A stretch of 64,000 nt of DNA. Origin: a bacterium. Its GTDB lineage: Bacteria; ARS69. Under the pieces are notes generated by a model that was not told where the DNA came from, searched no databases, and saw only the letters and a list, made by a program, of their open reading frames with translations. Where the stretch lies: assembly GCA_025774805.1 (NCBI GenBank), contig JALGZR010000003.1, positions 1-64,000 on the forward strand, given 5' to 3'. Numbering within the stretch: position 1 is the first letter of the stretch; every line of letters begins with the position of its first letter. Of this stretch, positions 46,501 to 53,262 are shown in pieces. Made by a program: the position numbers and the translations under genes.

Positions 46501-48704
46501 GAATGGCGTCCGAGCTCGAGGACCCGCTGGTCTCCGTCGGGCATCACTCTCTCCGGGGGCTGATCGAACTCTCTTCGGGGCGCTCATCGGAGGCGGGACG
46601 GACCGCGATGCAGTGTCTCGACTCGGCGCGGCGCATCGACTACCGGTGGGGAATCGCCAAGAGCCTTTTCCTTCTCGGTCGGGCGGCGGGTGAGGAGAAG
46701 AACACGAACCGGGCGCTCGAGCATCTCGACGACGCCCGGAGGGTGGCGACCGACTCGAGCCAGGCGGTGCTGGAGCTCCACATCGAGTTGGCGCGGGCGG
46801 AGATCCTCGCGCACCGGGGCGATTCGCAGGAAGCCCATCGCGTCCTCGCCCGGTGCCAGACTCTGTTGGAGCCTGCCGAGTCCCTCTTCTGGAACGCGCT
46901 CCTCGCTCTGACGACCGGGAAAGTCCGCGCGCGTCTGGGGACTGCCGAGAAGGCGTGTCAATCCCTCACGGATGCCTATGACGCGTTTGCCAAGCTCGGG
47001 GCGGAGCACCTGCGGGCGGAGACGCTCTCGCTTCTCGCCGGTCTCCGCGCGGACATGGGAAACGTGAGCGCCGCCCGGGCGGCCTGGCGCCAGGCCCGCG
47101 TTCTCCTCGAGCATTTGGACCTACCGCTCCCGACGCCGCCGATTCCGGACGACCTCGAGGGGCGGGCCAGTTCGGCCCCGACGGTGCAACGGGTTCTCGA
47201 GGCGGCGACCTCCGTCTCCCGGGAGGTCACGACGGCTCAGAGCGTCGACTCGGCCCTGGAGCGAATCCTCGACGTCGCCATCACCCATCTCGGCGCCGAG
47301 CGCGGGGTCATCGCCCTCGAGGGCGAAGGGAGCCGCGAGCTGAAGGTCCGATTCGCCCGGAACATGGATCCCGATCCGTTCCTCGACAGTCTGGAGGTCA
47401 GTCGATCCGCCATCTCCCGGGTCGGGAAGGAGGGAGAGGCGATCCACTCCCGGGACGCCCTCGCGGATCCCCTCCTCGGTCTCAAGGAGAGCGTGCAGAG
47501 AAGCCGCATCCGGTCCCTGGTCTCCGTCCCGATCCGCTGGGGGGATCGCGTTCTCGGCGCCATCTACATGGATCACCGGGAGCTCACGGATCTCTTCGGT
47601 CGGGAAGAGCGGCTCTTCCTCCAGTTCATCGCCGACATGGCCGCGATCGGGATTCGCAACGCCCAGCGGTTCGAGTTCGCCCAGGAACAGGTCCACATCC
47701 TGCGCGGCGAGCTGCAGGAGGAGACGCTCCACTTCCCGGGAACGGTCATCGGTCGCAGCAAGCGCATGCGGAGTCTGATTCACAGAGGCATCCGGGCCGC
47801 CAAGGCGGGAAAGGTCATCCTGCTCACGGGACCGAGCGGCGCCGGTAAGGACCACTTGGCCAAGGTGCTTCACGACGCGTCGGGGAGGACGGGCGATTTC
47901 GTGAACTGCCCTCTTCCCACGCTCTCCGAGACTCTGATCGAGAGCGAGCTCTTCGGCATCGCCCGAGGAACCGCGACGCAGGTCGAGCCCCGACCCGGCT
48001 TCGCCGAGGTGGCCAGGGGCGGGACCCTGTTCCTCAACGAGATCGGAGACCTTCCGTTGGGCCTGCAACCCATCCTCCTGAGCTTTCTGGAGAACCGGAC
48101 CTTCCGCAGAGTCGGGGGGCGGGAGTTGCTCGAGCTCGACGGCCTCATCATCTGCGCGACGAACCTGGACCTCGCCCGGCGGACGGCCGAGAGAGCCTTC
48201 CGGGAGGATCTCTACTACCGCCTGATGGAGTGCGTGCTGGAGGTTCCCCCTCTTCGCGAGCGATCCGAGGACATCCCCGAGCTCGTGGATCTCCTGCTCC
48301 GCGATCTGGAGCGAAGCGCCGGACGGGAAGGCCTCATCGTGAGTCGCCGGGCCATGGATATCCTGATGGAGTGCCCTTGGGACGGGAATATCCGGGAACT
48401 GAAAAGCTGTCTCGGGCGCGCGGTCGACAGCTGCCCCTCGGGGATCATCGACCCGCAGCACTTGGAGAGTCCGAGCTTGCAGACGACGCGGCACCCCGTG
48501 GCCGTCGTCGATACGAGAGACGTGCGGGAGGAGATGGAGGGGGTCGAGATCCGCCGGATCCACGAGGCCATGCGGAAGACGGGCGGGATCATCACCCGTT
48601 CCGCCGAGCTGCTTGGCCTCACGGAGGCGGCCCTGAGACGGCGGATCAAGAGGTACCACCTCGAGCACCTGGTGTTGCACCGGAAACCCCGTGCGAAGAA
48701 ATAA
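43509..48704 (+). CDS. Multidomain regulator: Ser/Thr kinase - STAND ATPase - TPR - GAF - sigma54-activator-like AAA+ - HTH
   Basis: 1731 residues from GTG 43509 (CGGGGAAG just before; GTG 43443 is an alternative without a ribosome site). Kinase domain about 8-265 with GGGGSGEVF, HGDLKPENVL and LADFGHA. A STAND/AAA ATPase follows (Walker A QGEAGVGKTR near 315), then long TPR-type helices (about 690-1200), GAF (about 1245-1400: LGAERGVIALEG), and an AAA+ domain (about 1408-1645) with Walker A LTGPSGAGKDHL, GGTLFLNEIGDL and the arginine-finger region REDLYYRLMECVL. A Fis-like HTH ends it (TRSAELLGLTEAALRRRIKR). The sigma54-contacting GAFTGA loop is GTATQV here, so classical sigma54 activation is doubtful. 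Confidence 0.9.
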   Translation: MRTVAIPGWDLEERIGGGGSGEVFRARHRESGEVVALKLGHPCPRSSPEDFAFKLEYSLHSRLRHPHIVRARQFGEIDGDRRYYTMEFVEAVPLTDLFRDTGLEAAAEIALALLAALEYAHSQRILHGDLKPENVLVSVDSAGRPDRILLADFGHARRPGLGTQSEIRGSLAYLAPEQMAGWPLDGRSDLYSLGVTLFEATSGRLPYPVSTPEELLRAYAEFRPPSVLELVPDLDSRWASLVDSLISRNRENRPPSAAAAYRKVAEILERDPDLADVTEETERLLAPTLLHVGRREALDTLARLLRDPGPIRTVVIQGEAGVGKTRLVEEFAQTVELEGGLVRRSDAAEGAAAGFRVLRQVWNEGEVVDLAGPEEVERKESRRPGASARPGSKIRAAELGRLADRFFEGEESRTRERIFLFDSLDRADLDSLAFLGALQGRIAGSRVLLCLVTRTPGEESLHRFLDERFTHTVRLEPLGKDDVATFLAAHLGAGTDDSGTGLPPLDEEEMAELVGWMSRNTGGNPRRMELALRGLVREGHLQRLGPAWRLEARSLPSSMLRRDGSERELERLDGVSMETRSFLETASVAGPEFDVSDVAAWAELDPPTSVDSLAESLLAGVLAADPGGSSRVRFRDPEFARALRESLTEERSRELHLRLAEYLSAPEREEGAAADLAFHLERAGERARAREAYVRAAIRDRDRGAHLEAARHFRKAWELHSARERRKIPEFASDWILALHTNAHFDEAVETIEEILGEAKSGEASRPASASLLLWKGICLAAAGRREEGLECLRALLETGPKIEDPLLEARALLEHGWLRYLVHRDKDARAALVRAREIGLREGDPYTAGTAELRLGILCWRGDDPVTALEWHARAHDHLVEAEGDDLLPAVWGNQAICHWTLLETRKAVRSHRRAAEGFLRLHRRAEATRSYQNLAFVLIEMGHWEEAEETLTTAEHLFRSLRGPREASYFEYCRARLALHRGRYREALDRVDLAIGMASELEDPLVSVGHHSLRGLIELSSGRSSEAGRTAMQCLDSARRIDYRWGIAKSLFLLGRAAGEEKNTNRALEHLDDARRVATDSSQAVLELHIELARAEILAHRGDSQEAHRVLARCQTLLEPAESLFWNALLALTTGKVRARLGTAEKACQSLTDAYDAFAKLGAEHLRAETLSLLAGLRADMGNVSAARAAWRQARVLLEHLDLPLPTPPIPDDLEGRASSAPTVQRVLEAATSVSREVTTAQSVDSALERILDVAITHLGAERGVIALEGEGSRELKVRFARNMDPDPFLDSLEVSRSAISRVGKEGEAIHSRDALADPLLGLKESVQRSRIRSLVSVPIRWGDRVLGAIYMDHRELTDLFGREERLFLQFIADMAAIGIRNAQRFEFAQEQVHILRGELQEETLHFPGTVIGRSKRMRSLIHRGIRAAKAGKVILLTGPSGAGKDHLAKVLHDASGRTGDFVNCPLPTLSETLIESELFGIARGTATQVEPRPGFAEVARGGTLFLNEIGDLPLGLQPILLSFLENRTFRRVGGRELLELDGLIICATNLDLARRTAERAFREDLYYRLMECVLEVPPLRERSEDIPELVDLLLRDLERSAGREGLIVSRRAMDILMECPWDGNIRELKSCLGRAVDSCPSGIIDPQHLESPSLQTTRHPVAVVDTRDVREEMEGVEIRRIHEAMRKTGGIITRSAELLGLTEAALRRRIKRYHLEHLVLHRKPRAKK

Positions 48705-48712
48705 GTTAGGGC

Positions 48713-48732
48713 ATTCGGCGTTCCCGTCGAAT
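48713..48732. repeat. Palindromic operator-like site 1
   Basis: ATTCGGCGTTCCCGTCGAAT: a 20-bp imperfect dyad with ATTCG/CGAAT outer arms. It starts nine bases after the stop of the large regulator and 21 bases (two helical turns) before site 2. Its right part also belongs to the 11-bp inverted repeat CGTTCCCGTCG (48719-48729) / CGACGGGAACG (48757-48767). Confidence 0.5.
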
Positions 48733-48733
48733 G

Positions 48734-48753
48734 GTTCGCCGAAATCGTCGAAT
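48734..48753. repeat. Palindromic operator-like site 2
   Basis: GTTCGCCGAAATCGTCGAAT: same 20-bp layout as sites 1 and 3. Its right 15 bases plus one following (CGAAATCGTCGAATG, 48740-48754) are identical to site 3. Confidence 0.55.
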
Positions 48754-48833
48754 GACCGACGGGAACGGCCTGCGCTCTCCAGGTAGGTAGGAGCCCCGCA
48801 ACTCGGCAGGGGCCTTCTGGAGGGCGTTTGCCG

Positions 48834-48853
48834 ATTCGACGAAATCGTCGAAT
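48834..48853. repeat. Palindromic operator-like site 3
   Basis: ATTCGACGAAATCGTCGAAT: a near-perfect dyad with 9-bp arms around AA, exactly 100 bp downstream of site 2. It is the strongest of the three and 243 bases before the peptide start codon. Confidence 0.6.
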
Positions 48854-49076
48854 GGCGCAGGCGAAGCCCCGGCGGGTTCATCTCCTCCGCCCGTCGCCTT
48901 CCCCGCGCCGGTCGTAACGGACGATTCGACAGGGCCTTGGACCGGCCGGGCCCGGAGAGGGGGGAACGTGTCTCCAAGAGGCACGCGTTTTGCGATCCAT
49001 AACCATCAGCCCCGGGTGACAGCGTCGGAATGTGCCGACTCCGTCCCTTCAGGGGAACGAGGGAAGGATGACCGTC

Positions 49077-49325
49077 ATGAAGCACAAGCCCTTGTTGAAG
49101 CTCGCAACTCTGCTCCTGGCTCTAGGACTTGCGATCCAACTCGGTGGGGTACCCGCCCTGGCAGGCACTACCGCGGACCCGACCGGAGGTGGTCAGGATC
49201 CTCCTTACCCTCCCGCCCCTCCTGGCGAAGGAGACGAGAGCGTGCCGATCGAGACCGACTCGATGGACGGCGGCGACGTCATCGCGGGAATGGTGGGGGT
49301 TCTGATCCAGATCACCCGACTCTGA
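49077..49325 (+). CDS. Small secreted peptide, unknown function
   Basis: 82 residues from ATG 49077, about 10 nt after GAGGGAAGG (ATG 49068 abuts that site). MKHKPLLKLATLLLALGLAIQL is a signal peptide, cleaved near PALAG. The mature peptide of about 38-40 residues has a Pro-rich, acidic stretch (DPPYPPAPPGEGDESVPIE) and a hydrophobic end (GGDVIAGMVGVLIQITRL). It has no cysteine or double-glycine leader. Sitting directly after the operator array and the large regulator, it may be a signal, a surface peptide or a regulated effector; none of these is shown. 81 bases separate it from the HDOD gene. Confidence 0.62.
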   Translation: MKHKPLLKLATLLLALGLAIQLGGVPALAGTTADPTGGGQDPPYPPAPPGEGDESVPIETDSMDGGDVIAGMVGVLIQITRL

Positions 49326-49406
49326 TCCGACCCGTCGCCGGGGTGACACGTGGGGGAGGTCGGTGGGCCGATGTCCCCGAGGGAGCTCACCACAAGGGGG
49401 AAGGCG

Positions 49407-50255
49407 ATGCTCGATCTGAACGTGGTTGTCGAGAACATCTACGATCTGGAGCCCCTTCCTCCCAGCGTTCCCGTCCTCGCGGCGCTCGTCGAGCACGAGG
49501 ATTCCGATCTCGGAGAGATCGCCGACGTCATCTCCCTCGATCCCCCGCTGACGGCGAAGCTGCTGCGCGCGGCCAACTCGGCGGCGAACGCTGCGCGCTC
49601 TCCCATCACGTCGGTCCGGGGCGCGGTCGTCCGTATGGGGCTCGACGTGACGCTGTCGCTCGCGGTGGGGGCGGTGGCCCACCCTCGGCTGAACCGGTCG
49701 CTCCCGCAGTACGGCTATTCCGAGGGGCAGCTCTGGAACCATTCCGTGGCCGCATCCCTGGCGGCCGAGCTCGTCGCGAAGCGGTGCGAGGCCCCGTCCG
49801 GATCCGTGGCCGCCGCCCTTCTGCACGATATCGGCAAGCTGATCATCTCGCGATATCTCGAGCCCGAGATCCTGGAGCGCCTGGCCCGAGTTCGGGAGGA
49901 GCAGGGCTGCAGCCCGTGCGAGGCCGAGGGAGAGGTCCTCGGGGTCCACTCGGGAGAGGTGGGAGGACTGCTCGCCCAGCACTGGAAGCTCCCGGAGACC
50001 ATCGTCCAGGGCATCACCCACCATGACAATCCGAACGAGGCGGAGTCCCTCTCCGCCGACGTCGTGCACATGGCGAATCTCGTGGCGATCGGGGTGGGCG
50101 CCGGTCTCGGGGACGAAGAGGAGGGCCTTCGACCCCAGGTCTGGTCCCTGGAGCGCTTGGGGTTGGTGCCGTCCGTGTTCGAGGTCCTCCGCGAGGACAC
50201 GACCGCGAATCTCGAGAAGGTGCTCGAGACCTACGCCGCCTGCCAGTCGGCCTAG
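49407..50255 (+). CDS. HDOD-domain signalling protein
   Basis: 282 residues; start ATG 49407 six bases after AAGGGGG, just before the domain (ATG 49371 is an alternative). The HDOD fold covers almost the whole chain: LPPSVPVLAALVEHEDSDLG, IADVISLDPPLTAKLLRAAN, SVRGAVVRMGLDVTLSLAVG, the HD-like ALLHDIGKLIISRYLEPEIL and HHDNPNEAESL. The HD and HH pairs are retained here, whereas many HDOD proteins lose them. HDOD proteins mediate signal relay and protein interactions, often with c-di-GMP or chemotaxis systems. No partner is fused. Confidence 0.86.
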   Translation: MLDLNVVVENIYDLEPLPPSVPVLAALVEHEDSDLGEIADVISLDPPLTAKLLRAANSAANAARSPITSVRGAVVRMGLDVTLSLAVGAVAHPRLNRSLPQYGYSEGQLWNHSVAASLAAELVAKRCEAPSGSVAAALLHDIGKLIISRYLEPEILERLARVREEQGCSPCEAEGEVLGVHSGEVGGLLAQHWKLPETIVQGITHHDNPNEAESLSADVVHMANLVAIGVGAGLGDEEEGLRPQVWSLERLGLVPSVFEVLREDTTANLEKVLETYAACQSA

Positions 50256-50547
50256 GCCGTTCTGCCGCGGGTCCCGGACCTCACAGATCCTGCACGCCCG
50301 AATCCTGTCTAAATGCTAGTTTTTCTCTCAGGAAGGCAGCTCCCCTCCCTCCGAAGGTGACTTGCAGCGCCCCCCTGCCTGCATTCCTCTCCAGGCTCGT
50401 CGCGAGGCCGTGGATCGCCGTGTCTGGCTCCTTCGCGCCGTGCGTTCAGGGCCCCGATGTGGTATGTCATTCTGGCCGCGCTGCCCCCGGAGGACGGGGG
50501 GCTCGAAACGCGTCCCCCCGGACGAACACCACGAAGGAGAACGGAAG

Positions 50548-50955
50548 ATGGCGTACAAGATCGACGAGATCGAGGGCATCGGTCCCGCGTACAGGGAGAA
50601 GCTCTCCGTGGCCAAGATCGCGACGACCGATGACCTGTTGAACCTTTGCTCCAAGCCATCCGGCCGTAAGGAAGTTGCCGAGAAGACCGGTCTGAGCCAG
50701 ACGCACTTGCTCAAGTGGTCCAATCTCGCCGATCTCATGCGGGTTTCCGGCCTCGGTCCTCAGTATTCCGAGCTACTCGAGGCATCCGGTGTCGATACGA
50801 TCAAGGAGCTCCGGAACCGGAACGCCGAGAACCTCGCGGAGAAGATGAAAGAGGTCAACGAGGCGAAGAACCTCGCCAAGGCCACCCCGTCGGCGACGGT
50901 CGTTCAGGGATGGATCGATGCGGCCAAGAAGCTGGAGCCGATGATCAGTTACTGA
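50548..50955 (+). CDS. DUF4332 helix-hairpin-helix protein
   Basis: 135 residues, start ATG 50548 after AAGGAG. Two helix-hairpin-helix units are visible: YKIDEIEGIGPAYREKLSVA (about 3-22) and LMRVSGLGPQYSELLEASGV (about 62-81), each with the I/L-x-G-I/L-G-P hairpin. A lysine-rich helical tail follows (NAENLAEKMKEVNEAKNLAK). This is the DUF4332 layout, related to the HhH domains of DNA ligase and DNA-binding proteins. No enzyme domain is present. It is probably DNA- or protein-binding, with its own transcript after a 292-base gap that contains nothing recognisable. Confidence 0.85.
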   Translation: MAYKIDEIEGIGPAYREKLSVAKIATTDDLLNLCSKPSGRKEVAEKTGLSQTHLLKWSNLADLMRVSGLGPQYSELLEASGVDTIKELRNRNAENLAEKMKEVNEAKNLAKATPSATVVQGWIDAAKKLEPMISY

Positions 50956-51144
50956 TCCGCCCCCCATTGACGAAGCCGCCACGGAGACACGGCCCTCGCT
51001 CCCGATCTCGAGCGGAGGCCGTTCTCTTGCCTGCGTCGCTCACCGGCCTCTGCCGGGGCGACCCTTTTTCGGCGGGAAGACCGACCGGCCGCGCACGGAG
51101 GAGTATCCACCCGTCCGCGGCCGGCGAGTCCGATTCGCCCGCCG

Positions 51145-52668
51145 TCAGTCGTCGCCTCTCCCGGAGGCTCCCGCAGACCCCGAGGAACCGAGCCACGACC
51201 GCAGCTGCTGGGCGGCGAGGTCCCGGCCGCCGATGCCGAAGGCGATCGCGGCGGCCACGGCGATGGCGCCGAGGAGCAGACCGAAGGCGAGGTTGATGAT
51301 GTCGTTCGCCAGACCCATCCGCCGCAGGCCGATCGCGGCGGAGAAGAGGACGATCGCCAGCCAGGCGGCCCGGGAGAGGAGGATCGACTGGTCCGATCCC
51401 GCGCTCCGCAGCGCCGAGGAAGCCAGGTTGGCGAGCCAGAAGCCGAGGGCGAAGATCAGGAGGCCGGTGAGGATTCGAGTGGCGAACGCGAGGAACTGGC
51501 CGGCGAACTCCGTCAGCATGTCGAAGCCCAGCAGACTCGAGGCCTCGATCGTGGCGAAGAGCATCACGCCCCAGAGAACGATCGTGCCGGCGATCACGGA
51601 CGGCGTGCGGCTCTCCGGCCGCGCCTCGCCTGTCTGCTTCGAGAGTCCCATCCGGACGAGGATTGCGTCGAACCCGGCGGCGTGGAGAAGGTTGACCAGG
51701 AATCCCGCGAGGATCTTCCCGATGACGAAGGCGATGATGAGGACCACACCGGCGCCGAGGATCATGGGCACCGCGTCGAACGCGGTGTAGAGCATTTCGG
51801 TGGCGGGACCCGTGATCGCGTCGATCTCGAGCGCGTTCAGGGCGGAGATCAGAACGGGCACCAGGATGAGCACGTAGACGGCGAGTCCGAGAATCCCCGA
51901 GATCGAGTGGCGGCTCTCGCTGCCGGCGATCCCGATCCGGTCCCCGAGGCGATCCACACCGGCCGCCGCCAGCAGATTCGTGACGATGCGGCGCACGATG
52001 CCGGCGACGAACCACCCGACGAACCCGATGAGTGCGCCGGCCAAGAGCTTGGGCAGGTAACCGATCACGTCGTCGAACATGTTCTGGACCGGGCGCAGAA
52101 GCCCCTCGAGCTCGAGCGCGCCGAGGATGGCGGGAAGGAAGAGGAGGAAGACGAACCAGTAGACTGCCTCCCCAACCGACTTCGCGAGGGGCACGCGCTG
52201 GTCCGGCCCGGGGTCCCCGGAGATGCGCTCGTCGATCCGAGCCGCCGACAGCGCGCCGCTCACGATCCGGCGCAGGATCGTCGCCGCCACCCAGGCGACG
52301 AGGGTGAGCACGACGGCCCCGATGATCTTCGGGAGGAACTCGAAGATCTGAAGGAGAAGACCGTTCAAGGGCGCGGTGGCCAGATTCAGGTTCAGCGCCT
52401 GAAACACGGCGATGACCACGAACAGCATGATGATGTAGAACAAGGCCCGGGAGATCCAACCCCCCACGTCGACGGCCGAGTCCCGCTCCCGCCCGGTCGC
52501 CAGCCGGGCGAGCCGATCGTCAAGCGTGGTGCGCCGGAGCGCGCTACGCACGCCCTTCGCGATGAGGGTGGCCACGAGCCATCCCACGACGAGGATCCCG
52601 AGGGCGGCCAGCAGGTTGGGCAGGGTTCCTCCGAGCTCCGCCTTCAATTGTTCCCACATCTCCAGCAT
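51145..52668 (-). CDS. Multi-helix MscS-family-related membrane channel protein
   Basis: 507 residues, start ATG 52668. About ten to twelve helices are arranged as repeated units of the 'conserved TM helix' type: TLPNLLAALGILVVGWLVAT with RRTTLDDRLA; FEFLPKIIGAVVLTLVAWVA with RRIVSGALSAARIDERI; IGYLPKLLAGALIGFVGWFV with RRIVTNLLAAAGVDRLG; VPMILGAGVVLIIAFVIGKI with VNLLHAAGFDAIL. Each ends in an amphipathic 'R.....L...G.D' stretch, as in the pore-lining region of MscS relatives (CmpX-like). The usual C-terminal beta/alpha vestibule of MscS is missing. Osmotic or membrane-stress function is inferred. Confidence 0.86.
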   Translation of the reverse strand: MLEMWEQLKAELGGTLPNLLAALGILVVGWLVATLIAKGVRSALRRTTLDDRLARLATGRERDSAVDVGGWISRALFYIIMLFVVIAVFQALNLNLATAPLNGLLLQIFEFLPKIIGAVVLTLVAWVAATILRRIVSGALSAARIDERISGDPGPDQRVPLAKSVGEAVYWFVFLLFLPAILGALELEGLLRPVQNMFDDVIGYLPKLLAGALIGFVGWFVAGIVRRIVTNLLAAAGVDRLGDRIGIAGSESRHSISGILGLAVYVLILVPVLISALNALEIDAITGPATEMLYTAFDAVPMILGAGVVLIIAFVIGKILAGFLVNLLHAAGFDAILVRMGLSKQTGEARPESRTPSVIAGTIVLWGVMLFATIEASSLLGFDMLTEFAGQFLAFATRILTGLLIFALGFWLANLASSALRSAGSDQSILLSRAAWLAIVLFSAAIGLRRMGLANDIINLAFGLLLGAIAVAAAIAFGIGGRDLAAQQLRSWLGSSGSAGASGRGDD

Positions 52669-53262
52669 GACGATCCCTCCCGGATGGGGTGAGGTTCCAC
52701 GACCGAGGCCTGTCTCACTCCCCCGACCACCGGCGAGGGCAAGAAGTCACACGGGTTCGCCTTCCCCGCCCCGTGACCGCTGGGGTCGTGCCGCCGGCGC
52801 CGTTCCCGGGCGCGAAGCGTCTTCCCGCGCCGACGCCGGTTTCCCTTGGACCGGGAGTATACGCGGATCGAATAGGAGGGACACCCCGGATTGGATGCAA
52901 CGCCGCCCCGGGGTCCGGCCCGCCTCGCCCGCCGGTCCCTCTCCAACCTCTTGGAGGGCAGCCGGTTCGGCACTTCTCCACCGACGCGGACGGGTCGCCG
53001 GACCCGCCCGCGACGACGGCCGACCTCGGCCGTTCACCCCCTTCTAAAGCAGGCCGCAAGCCCCACCGAAATCGAGGATTAGGAGGTTCGCGCCCGAAGC
53101 TCGCGCACGCCCGAATCGCCTCTTCCGAGGAGGCGTCGTCGCGGCGTGCCCGATCGTACGGGCCGAGGTGCGGCGGCACCACTTCGCCTCGGTCGCGCGG
53201 CGTGGGCGGCCGGATCGCATTTCCTGAGCGCGACACCAGAGTCGCGGTGAGAAAGCTACGGT
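52669..53262. other. 594-base divergent intergenic region
   Basis: It lies between the channel gene and the hybrid kinase. Both strands read open in several frames because of high GC, but none gives a credible protein. No clear promoter, repeat or RNA gene was found. The kinase start has only a weak GAGAAAG before it. Confidence 0.45.

Larger units (their letters stand above)
48705..49076. promoter_or_regulatory. Intergenic regulatory region with three operator-like palindromes
   Basis: These 372 bases separate the large regulator from the small secreted peptide gene. They hold three 20-bp dyads of consensus ATTCGNCG-N4-CGTCGAAT (entered separately), an 11-bp inverted repeat and a further half-site ATTCGACA at 48924-48931. 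The ribosome site GAGGGAAGG at 49059-49067 serves the peptide gene. No clear -35/-10 pair was found. The regulator upstream is the obvious candidate to bind here, but this is inference. Confidence 0.5.

Noticed and set aside
48719..48767. 11-bp inverted repeat as an intrinsic terminator of the large regulator
   Set aside because: The 27-base loop is long and no U-tract follows; the arms overlap the operator-like dyads, so regulation is more likely.
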